Source of the DNA: Christensenella sp. UBA941
GTDB taxonomy: Bacteria; Bacillota; Clostridia; Christensenellales; UBA941
DNA: 11,933 bases
NCBI GenBank assembly: GCA_002293365.1
Contig: DBDD01000107.1
Location: 1-11,933, forward strand
Direction: 5' to 3'
Position 1 is the first letter of the stretch. Every line of letters begins with the position of its first letter. The position numbers were made by a program, and so were the translations under genes. The notes beneath the pieces were generated by a model. It made no database searches. It was not told where the DNA came from and saw only the letters and a program-made list of their open reading frames with translations. Positions 1-7,108 of the stretch are shown here, piece after piece.

Positions 1-50
1 TCCCCTTAGCTACCCCATTGTAATTGCGGTAAGCCTTGTTATTGTGGTGG

Positions 51-82
51 TATCACGGACGCGATGTATCGCGTCCCTACAG
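51..82 (-). repeat. Palindromic repeat unit 1
   Basis: Read on the minus strand, this unit starts CTGTAGGGAC and ends GTCCGTGATA. On the plus strand GGACGCGAT (57-65) and ATCGCGTCC (68-76) pair perfectly around a 2-base centre. The end sequences recur in units at 86-116, 3151-3269 and 7683-7712, while the inner arms differ from copy to copy. It lies upstream of murB with no T-run, so there is no sign that it is an intrinsic terminator. The first 50 bases of the window hold nothing I can identify. Confidence 0.85.
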
Positions 83-85
83 GAT

Positions 86-116
86 TATCACGGGCGAAAA
101 TAGTTTGTCCCTACAG
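86..116 (-). repeat. Palindromic repeat unit 2
   Basis: This unit lies a few bases after unit 1 in the same orientation. On the minus strand it starts CTGTAGGGAC and ends GCCCGTGATA. Its arms (GGGCGAA at 93-99, TTTGTCC at 104-110) pair imperfectly, needing G-T pairs, so this is the most degenerate copy in the window. It ends about 20 bases before the murB start and may be part of the murB leader transcript. Confidence 0.75.
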
Positions 117-135
117 ATTGCGATATGAGGTATAG

Positions 136-1035
136 TTGTTGAAACCTGACCTAGGCAATATTCTGGGCGCGAAAATGCGCGTTTTAAAAGACGAGCCAAT
201 GGCTCGCCATACGACTATAAAGGCCGGCGGCCCGGCCGATTATTTCGCTATTGCGGAATCCGAAGAGCAAGTAAGCTTCGCGCTGAAAGCGGCGAGGGAG
301 GCGAACGCGCCGCTCATGATTATCGGCAGCGGTTCGAATTTAATCGTGCGCGACGGCGGAGTTCGTGGCGTCGTTTTGCGCCTCGCGTTTTCGGACATGC
401 GTTTCGAAGGAAACGAAGCCGCCGTAGAAGCGGGTTGTTCGCTTTCGGCATTCGTTATGGGAGCGATAAACGCGGGGCTTATGGGCCTTGAATTCGCGCA
501 CGGCATACCCGGCTCCGTAGGCGGGGCGGTTTATATGAACGCTGGCGCGTATGGCGGCGAGGTTAGCGAGCGGCTTAAGCGCGTCGAGGGTATAACGCTA
601 ATGGGCGAGTCGTTTTCGATAGAGCGCGGCGATGCGGGCTTCGGCTATCGCAAGTCAATTTTTCAGCGCGGCGATTCGGTCGTTTTGCGCGCAGTATGGG
701 GATTAGAGCCGGACGACGGCTCGGCGCGCGCGCGTATTATGGAATATGCTAAGCGGCGGCAAGATAAGCAGCCTTTAAATATGCCGTCGGCTGGCAGCGT
801 TTTCAAGCGCCCCGAGGGGCGTTTCGCGGGCGCGCTCATCGAAGGCGCGGGGCTGAAGGGCGCGCGCGTTGGCGGGGCTATGGTATCAGAAAAGCACGCC
901 GGGTTCATTGTAAACGCGGGCGGCGCGTCGGCGTCGGACATAATAAGGCTTATAGAGCTCGTGCAAAAGCGCGTTTTCGAGCATGCTGGCGTTTTGCTCC
1001 AAACGGAGGTTAAGCTCGTGGGCGAGGAGGGTTAA
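136..1035 (+). CDS. murB: UDP-N-acetylenolpyruvoylglucosamine reductase (MurB)
   Basis: MurB is a cytoplasmic flavoenzyme that uses NADPH to reduce UDP-GlcNAc-enolpyruvate to UDP-MurNAc, the second committed step of peptidoglycan precursor synthesis. The 299-residue product has the FAD-binding signatures GGPADYF (31-37) and GSGSNLIVRD (64-73), then GIPGSVGGAVYMNAGAYGGE (123-142) and YRKS (171-174). The catalytic serine is in AGSVFKRP (S221), and a C-terminal glutamate in LQTEV (E291) fits the expected active-site acid. The length fits type II MurB of Firmicutes. I take the TTG at 136; a second TTG at 139 is equally plausible, because the weak GAGG at 127-130 lies 5 or 8 bases away. It is the first gene of an operon with rapZ (2-base gap), whiA and an HPr-like gene. 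Confidence 0.96.
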   Translation: MLKPDLGNILGAKMRVLKDEPMARHTTIKAGGPADYFAIAESEEQVSFALKAAREANAPLMIIGSGSNLIVRDGGVRGVVLRLAFSDMRFEGNEAAVEAGCSLSAFVMGAINAGLMGLEFAHGIPGSVGGAVYMNAGAYGGEVSERLKRVEGITLMGESFSIERGDAGFGYRKSIFQRGDSVVLRAVWGLEPDDGSARARIMEYAKRRQDKQPLNMPSAGSVFKRPEGRFAGALIEGAGLKGARVGGAMVSEKHAGFIVNAGGASASDIIRLIELVQKRVFEHAGVLLQTEVKLVGEEG

Positions 1036-1037
1036 TT

Positions 1038-1895
1038 GTGTATCTGCTTATCATAACTGGTATGTCCGGCGCGGGCAAATCGCACGCGTTGCGAAAGCTT
1101 GAGGACATGGACTTCTTTTGCGTAGACAATCTGCCCGCGGCGCTGCTGGAAGATTTTGTTGAAAGCTGTGCGAAGCCGACGCCCCAAATCGAGCGCGCAG
1201 CGGTCGTCATGGACGTGCGCGAACGCGGTTTTCTCGGCGTTATTGAGGAATCGATAAAAGCCCTGAAAAAGGCCGGCGTTCAGACCGAGTTACTCTTTCT
1301 CGACGCGCGCGACGAGATAATCATTACCCGCTATAAAGAAACGCGCCGTGTGCATCCGTTTTCACGCGAGGGCTGGATCGAGGAGGGCATCCGTAACGAG
1401 CGCAAGGCGCTGGCCGCGCTGTATGAGATGGCGGATCATGTTATCGACACGAGCGACTATAGGCCCATGCAGCTATATACCGCTATAGAGCGCGCACTAA
1501 AGCGGGGCGAGGGCGTAAAGTTTCAAATTTCGAGCTTTGGCTATAAATACGGCGCCCCGCTCGACGCGGACTGGATGCTGGATATGCGCTTTGTGCCCAA
1601 TCCGTTTTATATAGAGGAGCTGCGCCCGCTGACGGGACAAGATAAGGCGGTCAGCGAGTATGTTTTTGGATTTGGGGAATGCAAGCTGTTGTTTGAAGAT
1701 ATTGCTCGAATCCTGACTAGAATTACCCCGATGTACGAGCGCGAGGATAAACATACGCTCTCGATAGCGATAGGATGTACGGGAGGCCGGCATCGTTCCG
1801 TGGCGTTCGCTCAGGCGCTTTACGAGTATCTGTTCAATAACGGCCATGAAGCGTATCTCTACCACCGGGATATTTTTAAGGACAAGCAGCCATGA
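1038..1895 (+). CDS. rapZ: RNase adapter / nucleotide-binding protein RapZ (YvcJ)
   Basis: This 285-residue protein is the full length expected for the RapZ/YvcJ family. The N-terminal P-loop domain has Walker A GMSGAGKS (8-15), followed by FFCVDNLP (26-33), a Walker B-like VVMDVRERG (56-64) and YKETRRVHPF (99-108). The C-terminal domain has SFGYKYGAP (166-174), DMRFVPNPFY (182-191), LRPLTG (195-200) and GCTGGRHRS (246-254). In E. coli RapZ binds a glucosamine-6-phosphate signal and guides decay of the GlmZ sRNA. In Firmicutes YvcJ is a GTP/ATP-hydrolysing protein whose role is less clear. The GTG start at 1038 has GGAGGG at 1026-1031, 6 bases upstream. It overlaps whiA by 4 bases (ATGA), which implies coupled translation. 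The usual downstream partner yvcK is missing here. Confidence 0.95.
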   Translation: MYLLIITGMSGAGKSHALRKLEDMDFFCVDNLPAALLEDFVESCAKPTPQIERAAVVMDVRERGFLGVIEESIKALKKAGVQTELLFLDARDEIIITRYKETRRVHPFSREGWIEEGIRNERKALAALYEMADHVIDTSDYRPMQLYTAIERALKRGEGVKFQISSFGYKYGAPLDADWMLDMRFVPNPFYIEELRPLTGQDKAVSEYVFGFGECKLLFEDIARILTRITPMYEREDKHTLSIAIGCTGGRHRSVAFAQALYEYLFNNGHEAYLYHRDIFKDKQP

Positions 1896-2836
1896 CGTTT
1901 TCAGCGTCCGTAAAGGAAGAAATTGCGAGAGCACGCCCCCGCGCAAAGTCGGTACGCCTCGCGGAGCTCGCCGCGATTTTGCATTCCGCGGGCTTTCTGC
2001 AGCTTAGCGGAGGCGCTTGGCGGCTGCGCCTAGAAATGGACTCCCATGCGGCGGCCGTGAAAGCCCAGTGGCTTCTGGGGAGCCTCGGCTTTGCGCTGGA
2101 GAGCGAGCTCCAGGCGCACGAAAAGGGTAGGGGCAAGGAGCGCGTACAGAGCTTCGACGTTATCGTCTACGGCGAAGGGCTAGGCAAGCTGCTTTCGGAT
2201 ACGGGCTTCTTCGTGGATGGAGAGCTGGTAGGCGGAGGTATATTACCCGTATTCGAGGAGAATGGCGCGGTGCGGCGCGCGTTTTTGCGCGGCGCATATC
2301 TGGGCAGCGGCTACGCCGCAAATCCAAATAAATCCAACCACATGGAGATCGTCATAAGAAGCGAGCGGCTTGCGGAGGATATATTAAGGCTGCTCGCGGA
2401 ATATGAAATCCATGCGAAACGCATATACAGAAAAGGCAGCTATGTGATATACTTAAAAGGCGGCGAGGGCATCGCGGATTTTTTTGGCTTAATCGGCGCG
2501 AGCGCGTCGGTAATGGCCTATCAAAATATCCGTATCCTAAAAGAAATTCGCAACAATACCAACCGGGCCGTCAATTGCGACACAGCGAACCTCAATAAAG
2601 CCGTCGGCGCGGCACTTCGGCAAAAACGCGCCATCGATACCATTATCCGCGAAGTTGGGCTGGAAAGCCTGCCGCCGTCGCTCTATGAGGCGGCAATACT
2701 GCGCCGGCAATATCCGGAAGCGACGCTAAACGAATTAGTTGCGCTTACAGGAGTGGGCAAATCGGGCTTATATCATCGATTCAGCAAAATAGAAGCGCTT
2801 GCGAAAGAGATTGAAATCGAAAGGGGTACTGAATAA
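1892..2836 (+). CDS. whiA: DNA-binding regulator WhiA
   Basis: The 314-residue product has the WhiA architecture: an N-terminal WhiA domain (FSASVKEEIA at 3-12, AELAAILHSAG at 24-34), a central LAGLIDADG-like fold (RGAYLGSGYAANPNKSNHME at 133-152) and a C-terminal helix-turn-helix region. The latter contains NRAVNCDTANLNKAVGAALR (224-243), LPPSLYEAA and GVGKSGLYHRFSKI (287-300). WhiA controls sporulation septation in Streptomyces. In Bacillus it is a nucleoid-associated protein affecting division and chromosome segregation. The homing-endonuclease-like fold has no known nuclease activity in this family. The ATG at 1892 overlaps the rapZ stop, and the whiA stop overlaps the next start by one base (TAATG), so the genes are almost certainly co-translated. 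Confidence 0.95.
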   Translation: MTFSASVKEEIARARPRAKSVRLAELAAILHSAGFLQLSGGAWRLRLEMDSHAAAVKAQWLLGSLGFALESELQAHEKGRGKERVQSFDVIVYGEGLGKLLSDTGFFVDGELVGGGILPVFEENGAVRRAFLRGAYLGSGYAANPNKSNHMEIVIRSERLAEDILRLLAEYEIHAKRIYRKGSYVIYLKGGEGIADFFGLIGASASVMAYQNIRILKEIRNNTNRAVNCDTANLNKAVGAALRQKRAIDTIIREVGLESLPPSLYEAAILRRQYPEATLNELVALTGVGKSGLYHRFSKIEALAKEIEIERGTE

Positions 2837-3120
2837 TGCAGCACAAGGTTCTAGAAATAAGGAACAAAGACGGTCTGCGCGCCCGCCCGGCGTCTATGTT
2901 TGTACAAGCCGCCAGTAAATTCAATTCCCAGATTCTGATCGAGCGCGGCAACAAAAAGATTAACGCCAAGTCGATCATGGGCGTGCTTTCCCTCGGCGTC
3001 CAGCGTGGCGACGCGATTCACCTTATCGCCAACGGCGATGACGAACGCGCCGCCATCGAAGCCATGTCCGCTTTGGTGGAGGGCGATTTCGGCGGGGAGC
3101 CGGATCGTTCTTTTGAATGA
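2836..3120 (+). CDS. HPr/Crh-like protein with Arg at position 15
   Basis: This 94-residue protein has the HPr fold signature, but the active-site loop reads GLRARPA instead of GLHARPA. Residue 15 is Arg (CGC at 2878-2880), so it cannot accept phosphate from PTS enzyme I at that position. The regulatory site is intact: KSIMGVLSLGV places Ser at 46 (TCG at 2971-2973), the residue phosphorylated by HPr kinase/phosphorylase in Gram-positive HPr and Crh. Bacillus Crh has Gln15 with Ser46 and lies next to whiA, so this gene matches Crh by position and by pattern. I infer a regulatory role, such as CcpA corepression, rather than sugar transport. AGGGG at 2822-2826 precedes the ATG by 9 bases. The C-terminus runs a few residues beyond typical HPr. 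I give no symbol because orthology to crh is unproven. Confidence 0.9.
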   Translation: MQHKVLEIRNKDGLRARPASMFVQAASKFNSQILIERGNKKINAKSIMGVLSLGVQRGDAIHLIANGDDERAAIEAMSALVEGDFGGEPDRSFE

Positions 3121-3150
3121 AAAAGGATTGCTAAATAAAAGCTGAACAAT

Positions 3151-3181
3151 TGTAGGGGCGGCCTTTGGCCGTCCGCGACCC
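3151..3181 (+). repeat. Palindromic repeat unit 3
   Basis: This unit starts TGTAGGGGC and ends GTCCGCGACC. Its core GGCC-TTT-GGCC folds back on itself. It is the first of three units in the convergent gap between the HPr-like gene and the GGDEF gene. No run of T follows it, so it is not a classical terminator, but no other terminator is visible for the upstream operon. Confidence 0.8.
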
Positions 3182-3186
3182 TAAAT

Positions 3187-3216
3187 TGTAGGGACACGAT
3201 ATATCGTGTCCGTGAC
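3187..3216 (+). repeat. Palindromic repeat unit 4
   Basis: The unit starts TGTAGGGAC and ends GTCCGTGAC. Its arms GGACACGAT (3192-3200) and ATCGTGTCC (3203-3211) pair perfectly. It is a direct repeat of unit 3 and an inverted partner of unit 5 (3238-3269), so 3187-3268 could fold either as two small hairpins or as one long one. Confidence 0.85.
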
Positions 3217-3237
3217 TTAAAAAACGGGTATAATTAT

Positions 3238-3269
3238 GGTCACGGACGCCATGTATGGCGTCCCTACAG
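3238..3269 (-). repeat. Palindromic repeat unit 5
   Basis: On the minus strand this reads CTGTAGGGAC at the start and GTCCGTGACC at the end. On the plus strand GGACGCCAT (3244-3252) pairs with ATGGCGTCC (3255-3263). It is inverted relative to unit 4 and lies 13 bases beyond the stop of the leftward GGDEF gene, so it would sit in that gene's 3' untranslated region. Confidence 0.85.
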
Positions 3270-3282
3270 CTAGAAGCGATGA

Positions 3283-5661
3283 TTACCGTATCCCCGAATA
3301 AAGCACTTGGCAGTTGCGTCCCCGCTTTTTTGCTATGTACAGCGCGGTGTCGGCGCAATGATACAGCTCGTCAAACGTCGTACCGTGGCTTGGCGATAGG
3401 GCGATTCCGATGCTTGCCGTCACATGGGCTGCGCCGCCCGCGGGTACGACTTGTCTCCACGACTCGGCGATACTCAGGGCCTTTTTTTTCGCCATTGACG
3501 CATTTTTAATGCCTCTGCAAAACGCTACAAACTCGTCTCCGCCTTGCCGGCCAATAAAATCCGAATCGCGCAGAATGCTTTTCATGGCGGTGGCGCAGGC
3601 TTTCAGTACCCCGTCGCCCGATATATGTCCGTATGTATCGTTTATCGCTTTAAAGTGATCCGCGTCGATCATGATGAATGCGCCGGAGCTGTCCTCGGCT
3701 TCCCTTAGATGCTGTTCTACCATGCGCTGAAATGTCGTACGGTTCCATATCCCCGTCAAGCCGTCCGTTTCGGCTTTCAGAATCGCGTCGTTAAGGCGCA
3801 GGCGCAGCATAACGGAGCTGAGCAAGCCCGTTATGGCCTGAACGGTTTCAAGGTCTCCGCGCGCCAAACGCGTCATATACGGCGGCTGTTCCACCATGCG
3901 CCCGGTTAAAAGCAGCGCGACGATTTCGCCCTGAACAAGAATAGGCGAAACGATAAAAAACGGCAAGTCGAACTCCCGGCGCAGCGGCTGATAGCGCTCG
4001 GACGATTCCTGCGCCGTTACCAGGGCCGGTTCGGCGCAAAGCAGATCCTCGTGAATACGCACGGCCTTTCCCGAGAGCCGTTCCTTCTCTTCGGACGTAA
4101 ATCCTTGCAATACGGCGGGCGTAAATGTTCCCGATCCATTCGAAAGCAATACAAGCGTCTTTTGCATGTTCAAGGCGGCGTTCATGCGCCGGGCAACTTC
4201 TACGAGCGCGTCCACATAATCGCCGGCGCTGTTGCGCAGATATTCGTTTAGCTCGGCAATGAGCTTAAAGCCGCGGCGCATCAATTCAAGCTCGAATCGC
4301 AGCGTAATCGCCTGGGTATCCATAGCCAGTATTTTAGCGGCGTTTTGTTCGCACAGTTTACGCATTGCGTCTAGGGATATATTGTGGCCTTTCGCTGAAA
4401 CGCGGGCGGCGCTTTGACGCTGAGCGGCCGGCAAACCCGGCTGTGAGCCTTCCTCATTTTGGGAAAACAAGCAAAATACTCCGGTCCAGTCCAGTCCGCG
4501 CGGACGTCCGGCGACGGAGGCGATTTCGACTCCTGTATAAAGTCCGAGAACAGGGACGCGTTCCCCGACGATTTTCTGCAAGACCAGAGCGTCCTCGAGG
4601 TCGGTGCCGCCATAACCGGCGCAACGGCCCGCGCAGTCGATATATAGCGCGAAGACGGGCTTCCTGCCATTCAGGTTTTCAAACAAGGCTTCGATTTTTG
4701 GTTTCATGTATTCTAAATCGTATGCGCGGAACATGAGCTGGAATTCGGTACCCTCCGACATATCCGGCTCGAACATGACGATGCCTCCACGCTCCTTGTC
4801 GATATCAAGGCACAGGCGGCTGGCGTACTGCGTTTCATCGTACTGCCCCCAGCGTTCGCCGTGGTTTATGCCAAATAGGAGGAAGAACGGATAATCATCC
4901 GGCTTGATTGCGGAGCCCAGCAGTTCGTCCATAAAAGCGAGCGCCGGTTTATGGTCGATTTCTAATATAACGGGGCCGTCCGCCTTCGTAACCGTATAAT
5001 AAGCGGAGGCCGGACGGCAACCGTGCATAATGGCGCTGTCGATACGAACGTCTCCGCTGAAGGCCAAGGCTGTTGCGACGTTTTCTCTAAGCCCGTCTCC
5101 GATATATTGGCTGGTAAGGCTGCATATATGGTCGCCTTGCAAACCCGCGCCTGTTATGTCGGGTAAAAGGCCCAGCGCCTTTTCGAGGCCTTTTAGCAGC
5201 CATGTCGCCATTTTGAGGCGCACTTTACCCATTTCATCGCGGCCTACAGCGTCGTAAAAGAGCATGACGGGGGATTCGGGCGTTACCTCCAGCCGTTCGG
5301 CAATACGGCGTCCAAGCCGTTCTCCGGCATCCTCTTCGCTACGATCGAGGCCGCCCTCCGTAAAAATATCGCAGCGCGCGCCATCCAGCCATAGGCACGC
5401 CACGCCTACCTGATCCCCGGCATAACCGAAATCATGGTTGGTTATTACGCCCACGGCTCCGCCGCCGTAGACCGGTACGGTAGCGCCCAGTACCGAAGCG
5501 ACGGCTTTGCGCAATACGCGCTGGTCGTGGCGCGCGGTACAAAACAACAGGGCAATATCGCATGGATCTGTCCTGTCTGACATGGCGACCGCCTGTTCGG
5601 CCGCATAGATGCCTGCGGCTGTGCTGTCGGGAATATCGCTGTAACCTACGCCTGCTTGCAT
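3283..5661 (-). CDS. FIST - GAF-like - GGDEF sensor protein, probable diguanylate cyclase
   Basis: The N-terminal ~400 residues form a FIST sensor domain (early GVGYSD, then VPVYGGGAVGVITN, HKPALAFMDELLG and GLYTGVEIA). A helical, probably coiled-coil linker follows (~428-476), then a GAF-like region (~477-620) and a C-terminal GGDEF domain (~628-792). Numbering starts from the ATG at 5661. The cyclase signatures are intact: DGLTGIWNR (633-641), MIDADHFKAINDTYGH and GRQGGDEF, with GGDEF at 707-711. An RxxD inhibitory site (698-701) precedes GGDEF by five residues, so product inhibition is likely. It should make cyclic di-GMP from two GTP in response to a small ligand; FIST domains are thought to bind small molecules such as amino acids. 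No transmembrane segment or EAL domain is seen. I prefer the ATG at 5661 because GGGAG (5669-5673) lies 7 bases away; the ATG at 5667 is too close. It is divergent from pepP. Confidence 0.93.
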   Translation of the reverse strand: MQAGVGYSDIPDSTAAGIYAAEQAVAMSDRTDPCDIALLFCTARHDQRVLRKAVASVLGATVPVYGGGAVGVITNHDFGYAGDQVGVACLWLDGARCDIFTEGGLDRSEEDAGERLGRRIAERLEVTPESPVMLFYDAVGRDEMGKVRLKMATWLLKGLEKALGLLPDITGAGLQGDHICSLTSQYIGDGLRENVATALAFSGDVRIDSAIMHGCRPASAYYTVTKADGPVILEIDHKPALAFMDELLGSAIKPDDYPFFLLFGINHGERWGQYDETQYASRLCLDIDKERGGIVMFEPDMSEGTEFQLMFRAYDLEYMKPKIEALFENLNGRKPVFALYIDCAGRCAGYGGTDLEDALVLQKIVGERVPVLGLYTGVEIASVAGRPRGLDWTGVFCLFSQNEEGSQPGLPAAQRQSAARVSAKGHNISLDAMRKLCEQNAAKILAMDTQAITLRFELELMRRGFKLIAELNEYLRNSAGDYVDALVEVARRMNAALNMQKTLVLLSNGSGTFTPAVLQGFTSEEKERLSGKAVRIHEDLLCAEPALVTAQESSERYQPLRREFDLPFFIVSPILVQGEIVALLLTGRMVEQPPYMTRLARGDLETVQAITGLLSSVMLRLRLNDAILKAETDGLTGIWNRTTFQRMVEQHLREAEDSSGAFIMIDADHFKAINDTYGHISGDGVLKACATAMKSILRDSDFIGRQGGDEFVAFCRGIKNASMAKKKALSIAESWRQVVPAGGAAHVTASIGIALSPSHGTTFDELYHCADTALYIAKKRGRNCQVLYSGIR

Positions 5662-5791
5662 GAACATTCTCCCGAGAACTAGTAAGGCTTATTGTCGTTG
5701 AAGATACGATTGCAAATAGTTTTGAATATATCATAACTGTAATTTTTTGAAAAATATACAACTTATTTGTAACAAATGGCCGTTTGGCAGG

Positions 5792-5821
5792 TTGACAAAT
5801 GCGCAAAAGAACAGTCATAAT
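5792..5821 (+). promoter_or_regulatory. Sigma-A-type promoter for pepP-efp
   Basis: A perfect -35 TTGACA (5792-5797) and a -10 CATAAT (5816-5821) are separated by 18 bases. The predicted start is near 5828, which gives a leader of about 50 bases before pepP. The rest of the divergent gap (5668-5791) is AT-rich and probably contains the leftward promoter of the GGDEF gene, but I cannot pick out a convincing pair of hexamers for it. Confidence 0.75.
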
Positions 5822-5880
5822 ATCACACAGCGGAGTCAGCAGGTGCAATGCCTTAACTTTATAATCTTGCGAGGTAAAAA

Positions 5881-7056
5881 ATGGATCGTTGCGAAGCGCT
5901 GCTTGCGGCGCTAAAGGAAAAGGCCATCGACGGCGCAATAGTGCTGTCGGCACCGAATCGGCGCTATTTTTCCGGCTTTTCCGGCTCCAACGCCATGCTC
6001 TTCATAGCAAATGAGCAAAGGCTTATAATAACCGATTTTCGATATATGGAGCAGGTTAAGCGGCAGTGTCCGGCGTTTGAACCGCGTATCGTCCGAAGAA
6101 CCGAAGAGCTTACCGCGCTGGCGAATGCCGTCAAGGATACGCATATCGATTTGAAATCCTGTAGGGGCAGAGCTTGTCTCTGCCCAGAAACCGGGCAAAC
6201 ACAAGGTTTGCCCCTACAGAATTCGTGCATTAATCATCGTATGCGTGATACCATCCGTATAGGCTATGAGTCCGAGAGCGTATCGGTGGAGCTCTATACG
6301 CGAATAATAGAGGCGATGCCAAAAGGTATCGAGCTCGTGCCAATCGACGGCGAAATAGCCCGCCTGCGCGCCGTAAAATCGCCCGATGAGCTCGCGAATA
6401 TCCGAGAGGCCGCGCGTATTGCGGACGCCGTCTTTGCAGAGCTGCCCGGATATTTGCGCCCGGGGATAACCGAGCTCGAGGCCGCGGCCTTTATCGAGTA
6501 TCGCCTAAAGTTAAACGGCGCGGACGGAACATCATTTCCGCCGATCGTCGCCTCCGGCGAAAACGCCGCCCTACCACACGCGGAGCCGTCTCAAAAAGAA
6601 TTGAAGGCGGGAGAGCTGGTCGTGATGGACTTTGGCGCGCGCTTAAACGGCTATTGCTCCGATATGACGCGTACCGTCGCGCTAAAGCATGCTTCCGATA
6701 GGCAAAAAGAGCTCTACGCGCTAGTGCTCGAAGCTCAAAAGCGCGCTCTGGACGCATTGCGGCCAGGCCTTACGGGGAGTGAAGCCGATGCTTTTGCGCG
6801 CGACGTTATCGCGAACGCGGGCTATGGCGAGCAATTCGGCCACGGTTTGGGCCACGGCGTAGGCCTTGAGATACACGAAGCGCCCACGCTCGGCGCGCGA
6901 TCCGAAGACGTATTGATGCCCGGCATGGTTGTGACAGTCGAGCCGGGTATTTATGTCCCGGGATTTGCCGGCGTTCGTATTGAGAATCTTTGTGCGATAA
7001 CGGCGCAAGGCGCGCAAAATTTTACTTCATCTATTAAGGATTTTATGATATTATAA
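5881..7056 (+). CDS. pepP: Xaa-Pro aminopeptidase/dipeptidase (M24), with an in-frame repeat insertion
   Basis: This M24 'pita-bread' metallopeptidase cleaves the bond before proline in peptides, in the cytoplasm. The N-terminal creatinase-like domain starts near residue 1 (NRRYFSGFSGSNA) and the catalytic domain follows from about 165. The five metal ligands are present: D250 (VMDFGA), D261 (SDMTRT), H325 (GHGLGHGVG), E354 (TVEPG) and E368 (VRIEN). The product is 391 residues against about 355-365 for close relatives. Residues 94-113 are encoded by a palindromic repeat at 6160-6218, in the interdomain region, so much of the excess length looks like an insertion. The frame stays open and the active site is intact, so the enzyme is probably functional. 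The ATG has GAGG at 5871-5874. efp follows after 52 bases, a common pairing in Firmicutes. The gene could equally be named as a Xaa-Pro dipeptidase. Confidence 0.92.
   Translation: MDRCEALLAALKEKAIDGAIVLSAPNRRYFSGFSGSNAMLFIANEQRLIITDFRYMEQVKRQCPAFEPRIVRRTEELTALANAVKDTHIDLKSCRGRACLCPETGQTQGLPLQNSCINHRMRDTIRIGYESESVSVELYTRIIEAMPKGIELVPIDGEIARLRAVKSPDELANIREAARIADAVFAELPGYLRPGITELEAAAFIEYRLKLNGADGTSFPPIVASGENAALPHAEPSQKELKAGELVVMDFGARLNGYCSDMTRTVALKHASDRQKELYALVLEAQKRALDALRPGLTGSEADAFARDVIANAGYGEQFGHGLGHGVGLEIHEAPTLGARSEDVLMPGMVVTVEPGIYVPGFAGVRIENLCAITAQGAQNFTSSIKDFMIL
6160..6218. repeat. Two-unit palindromic repeat inserted in pepP
   Basis: The outer ends are a perfect inverted repeat, TGTAGGGGCA (6160-6169) and TGCCCCTACA (6209-6218). 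Inside are two hairpins: GGGCAGAG/CTCTGCCC (6165-6172, 6178-6185, loop CTTGT) and GGGCAAAC/GTTTGCCC (6193-6200, 6206-6213, loop ACAAG). The second unit (6193-6218) is, on the minus strand, identical over 26 bases to 8111-8136. The element is read in frame and adds about 20 residues to pepP. One of the other forward frames would put a TAG at the first bases, so the frame used is one that stays open. Confidence 0.93.
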
Positions 7057-7108
7057 GCGATGCGATAAAGAGAATGTATAAAAGGCTACATAACTGGAGG
7101 TAAACGAT

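Noticed and set aside
51..116. Possible CRISPR array or riboswitch upstream of murB
   Set aside because: There are only two units with imperfectly shared sequence and no regular spacers. The same element recurs at unrelated places in the window, which fits a dispersed palindromic repeat instead.
125..142. A five-codon leader ORF (ATG at 125, TGA at 140) overlapping the murB start
   Set aside because: It has no ribosome binding site, and its own AGG is better explained as part of the murB ribosome binding site.
1497..1946. A 149-codon minus-strand open frame opposite the end of rapZ
   Set aside because: It is antisense to a conserved, motif-rich gene with no family features of its own; GC-rich coding DNA commonly yields such shadow frames.
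5432..5953. An open reading frame of 173 codons on the minus strand spanning the GGDEF gene start and the divergent promoter region
   Set aside because: It overlaps the N-terminus of the well-supported FIST-GGDEF gene in another frame, runs across the pepP promoter and start, and shows no recognisable domain or ribosome binding site.
6160..6218. Frameshift or pseudogene caused by the repeat in pepP
   Set aside because: The reading frame stays open on both sides, and all five metal ligands and the C-terminus are intact, so it is treated as a functional gene with an insertion.
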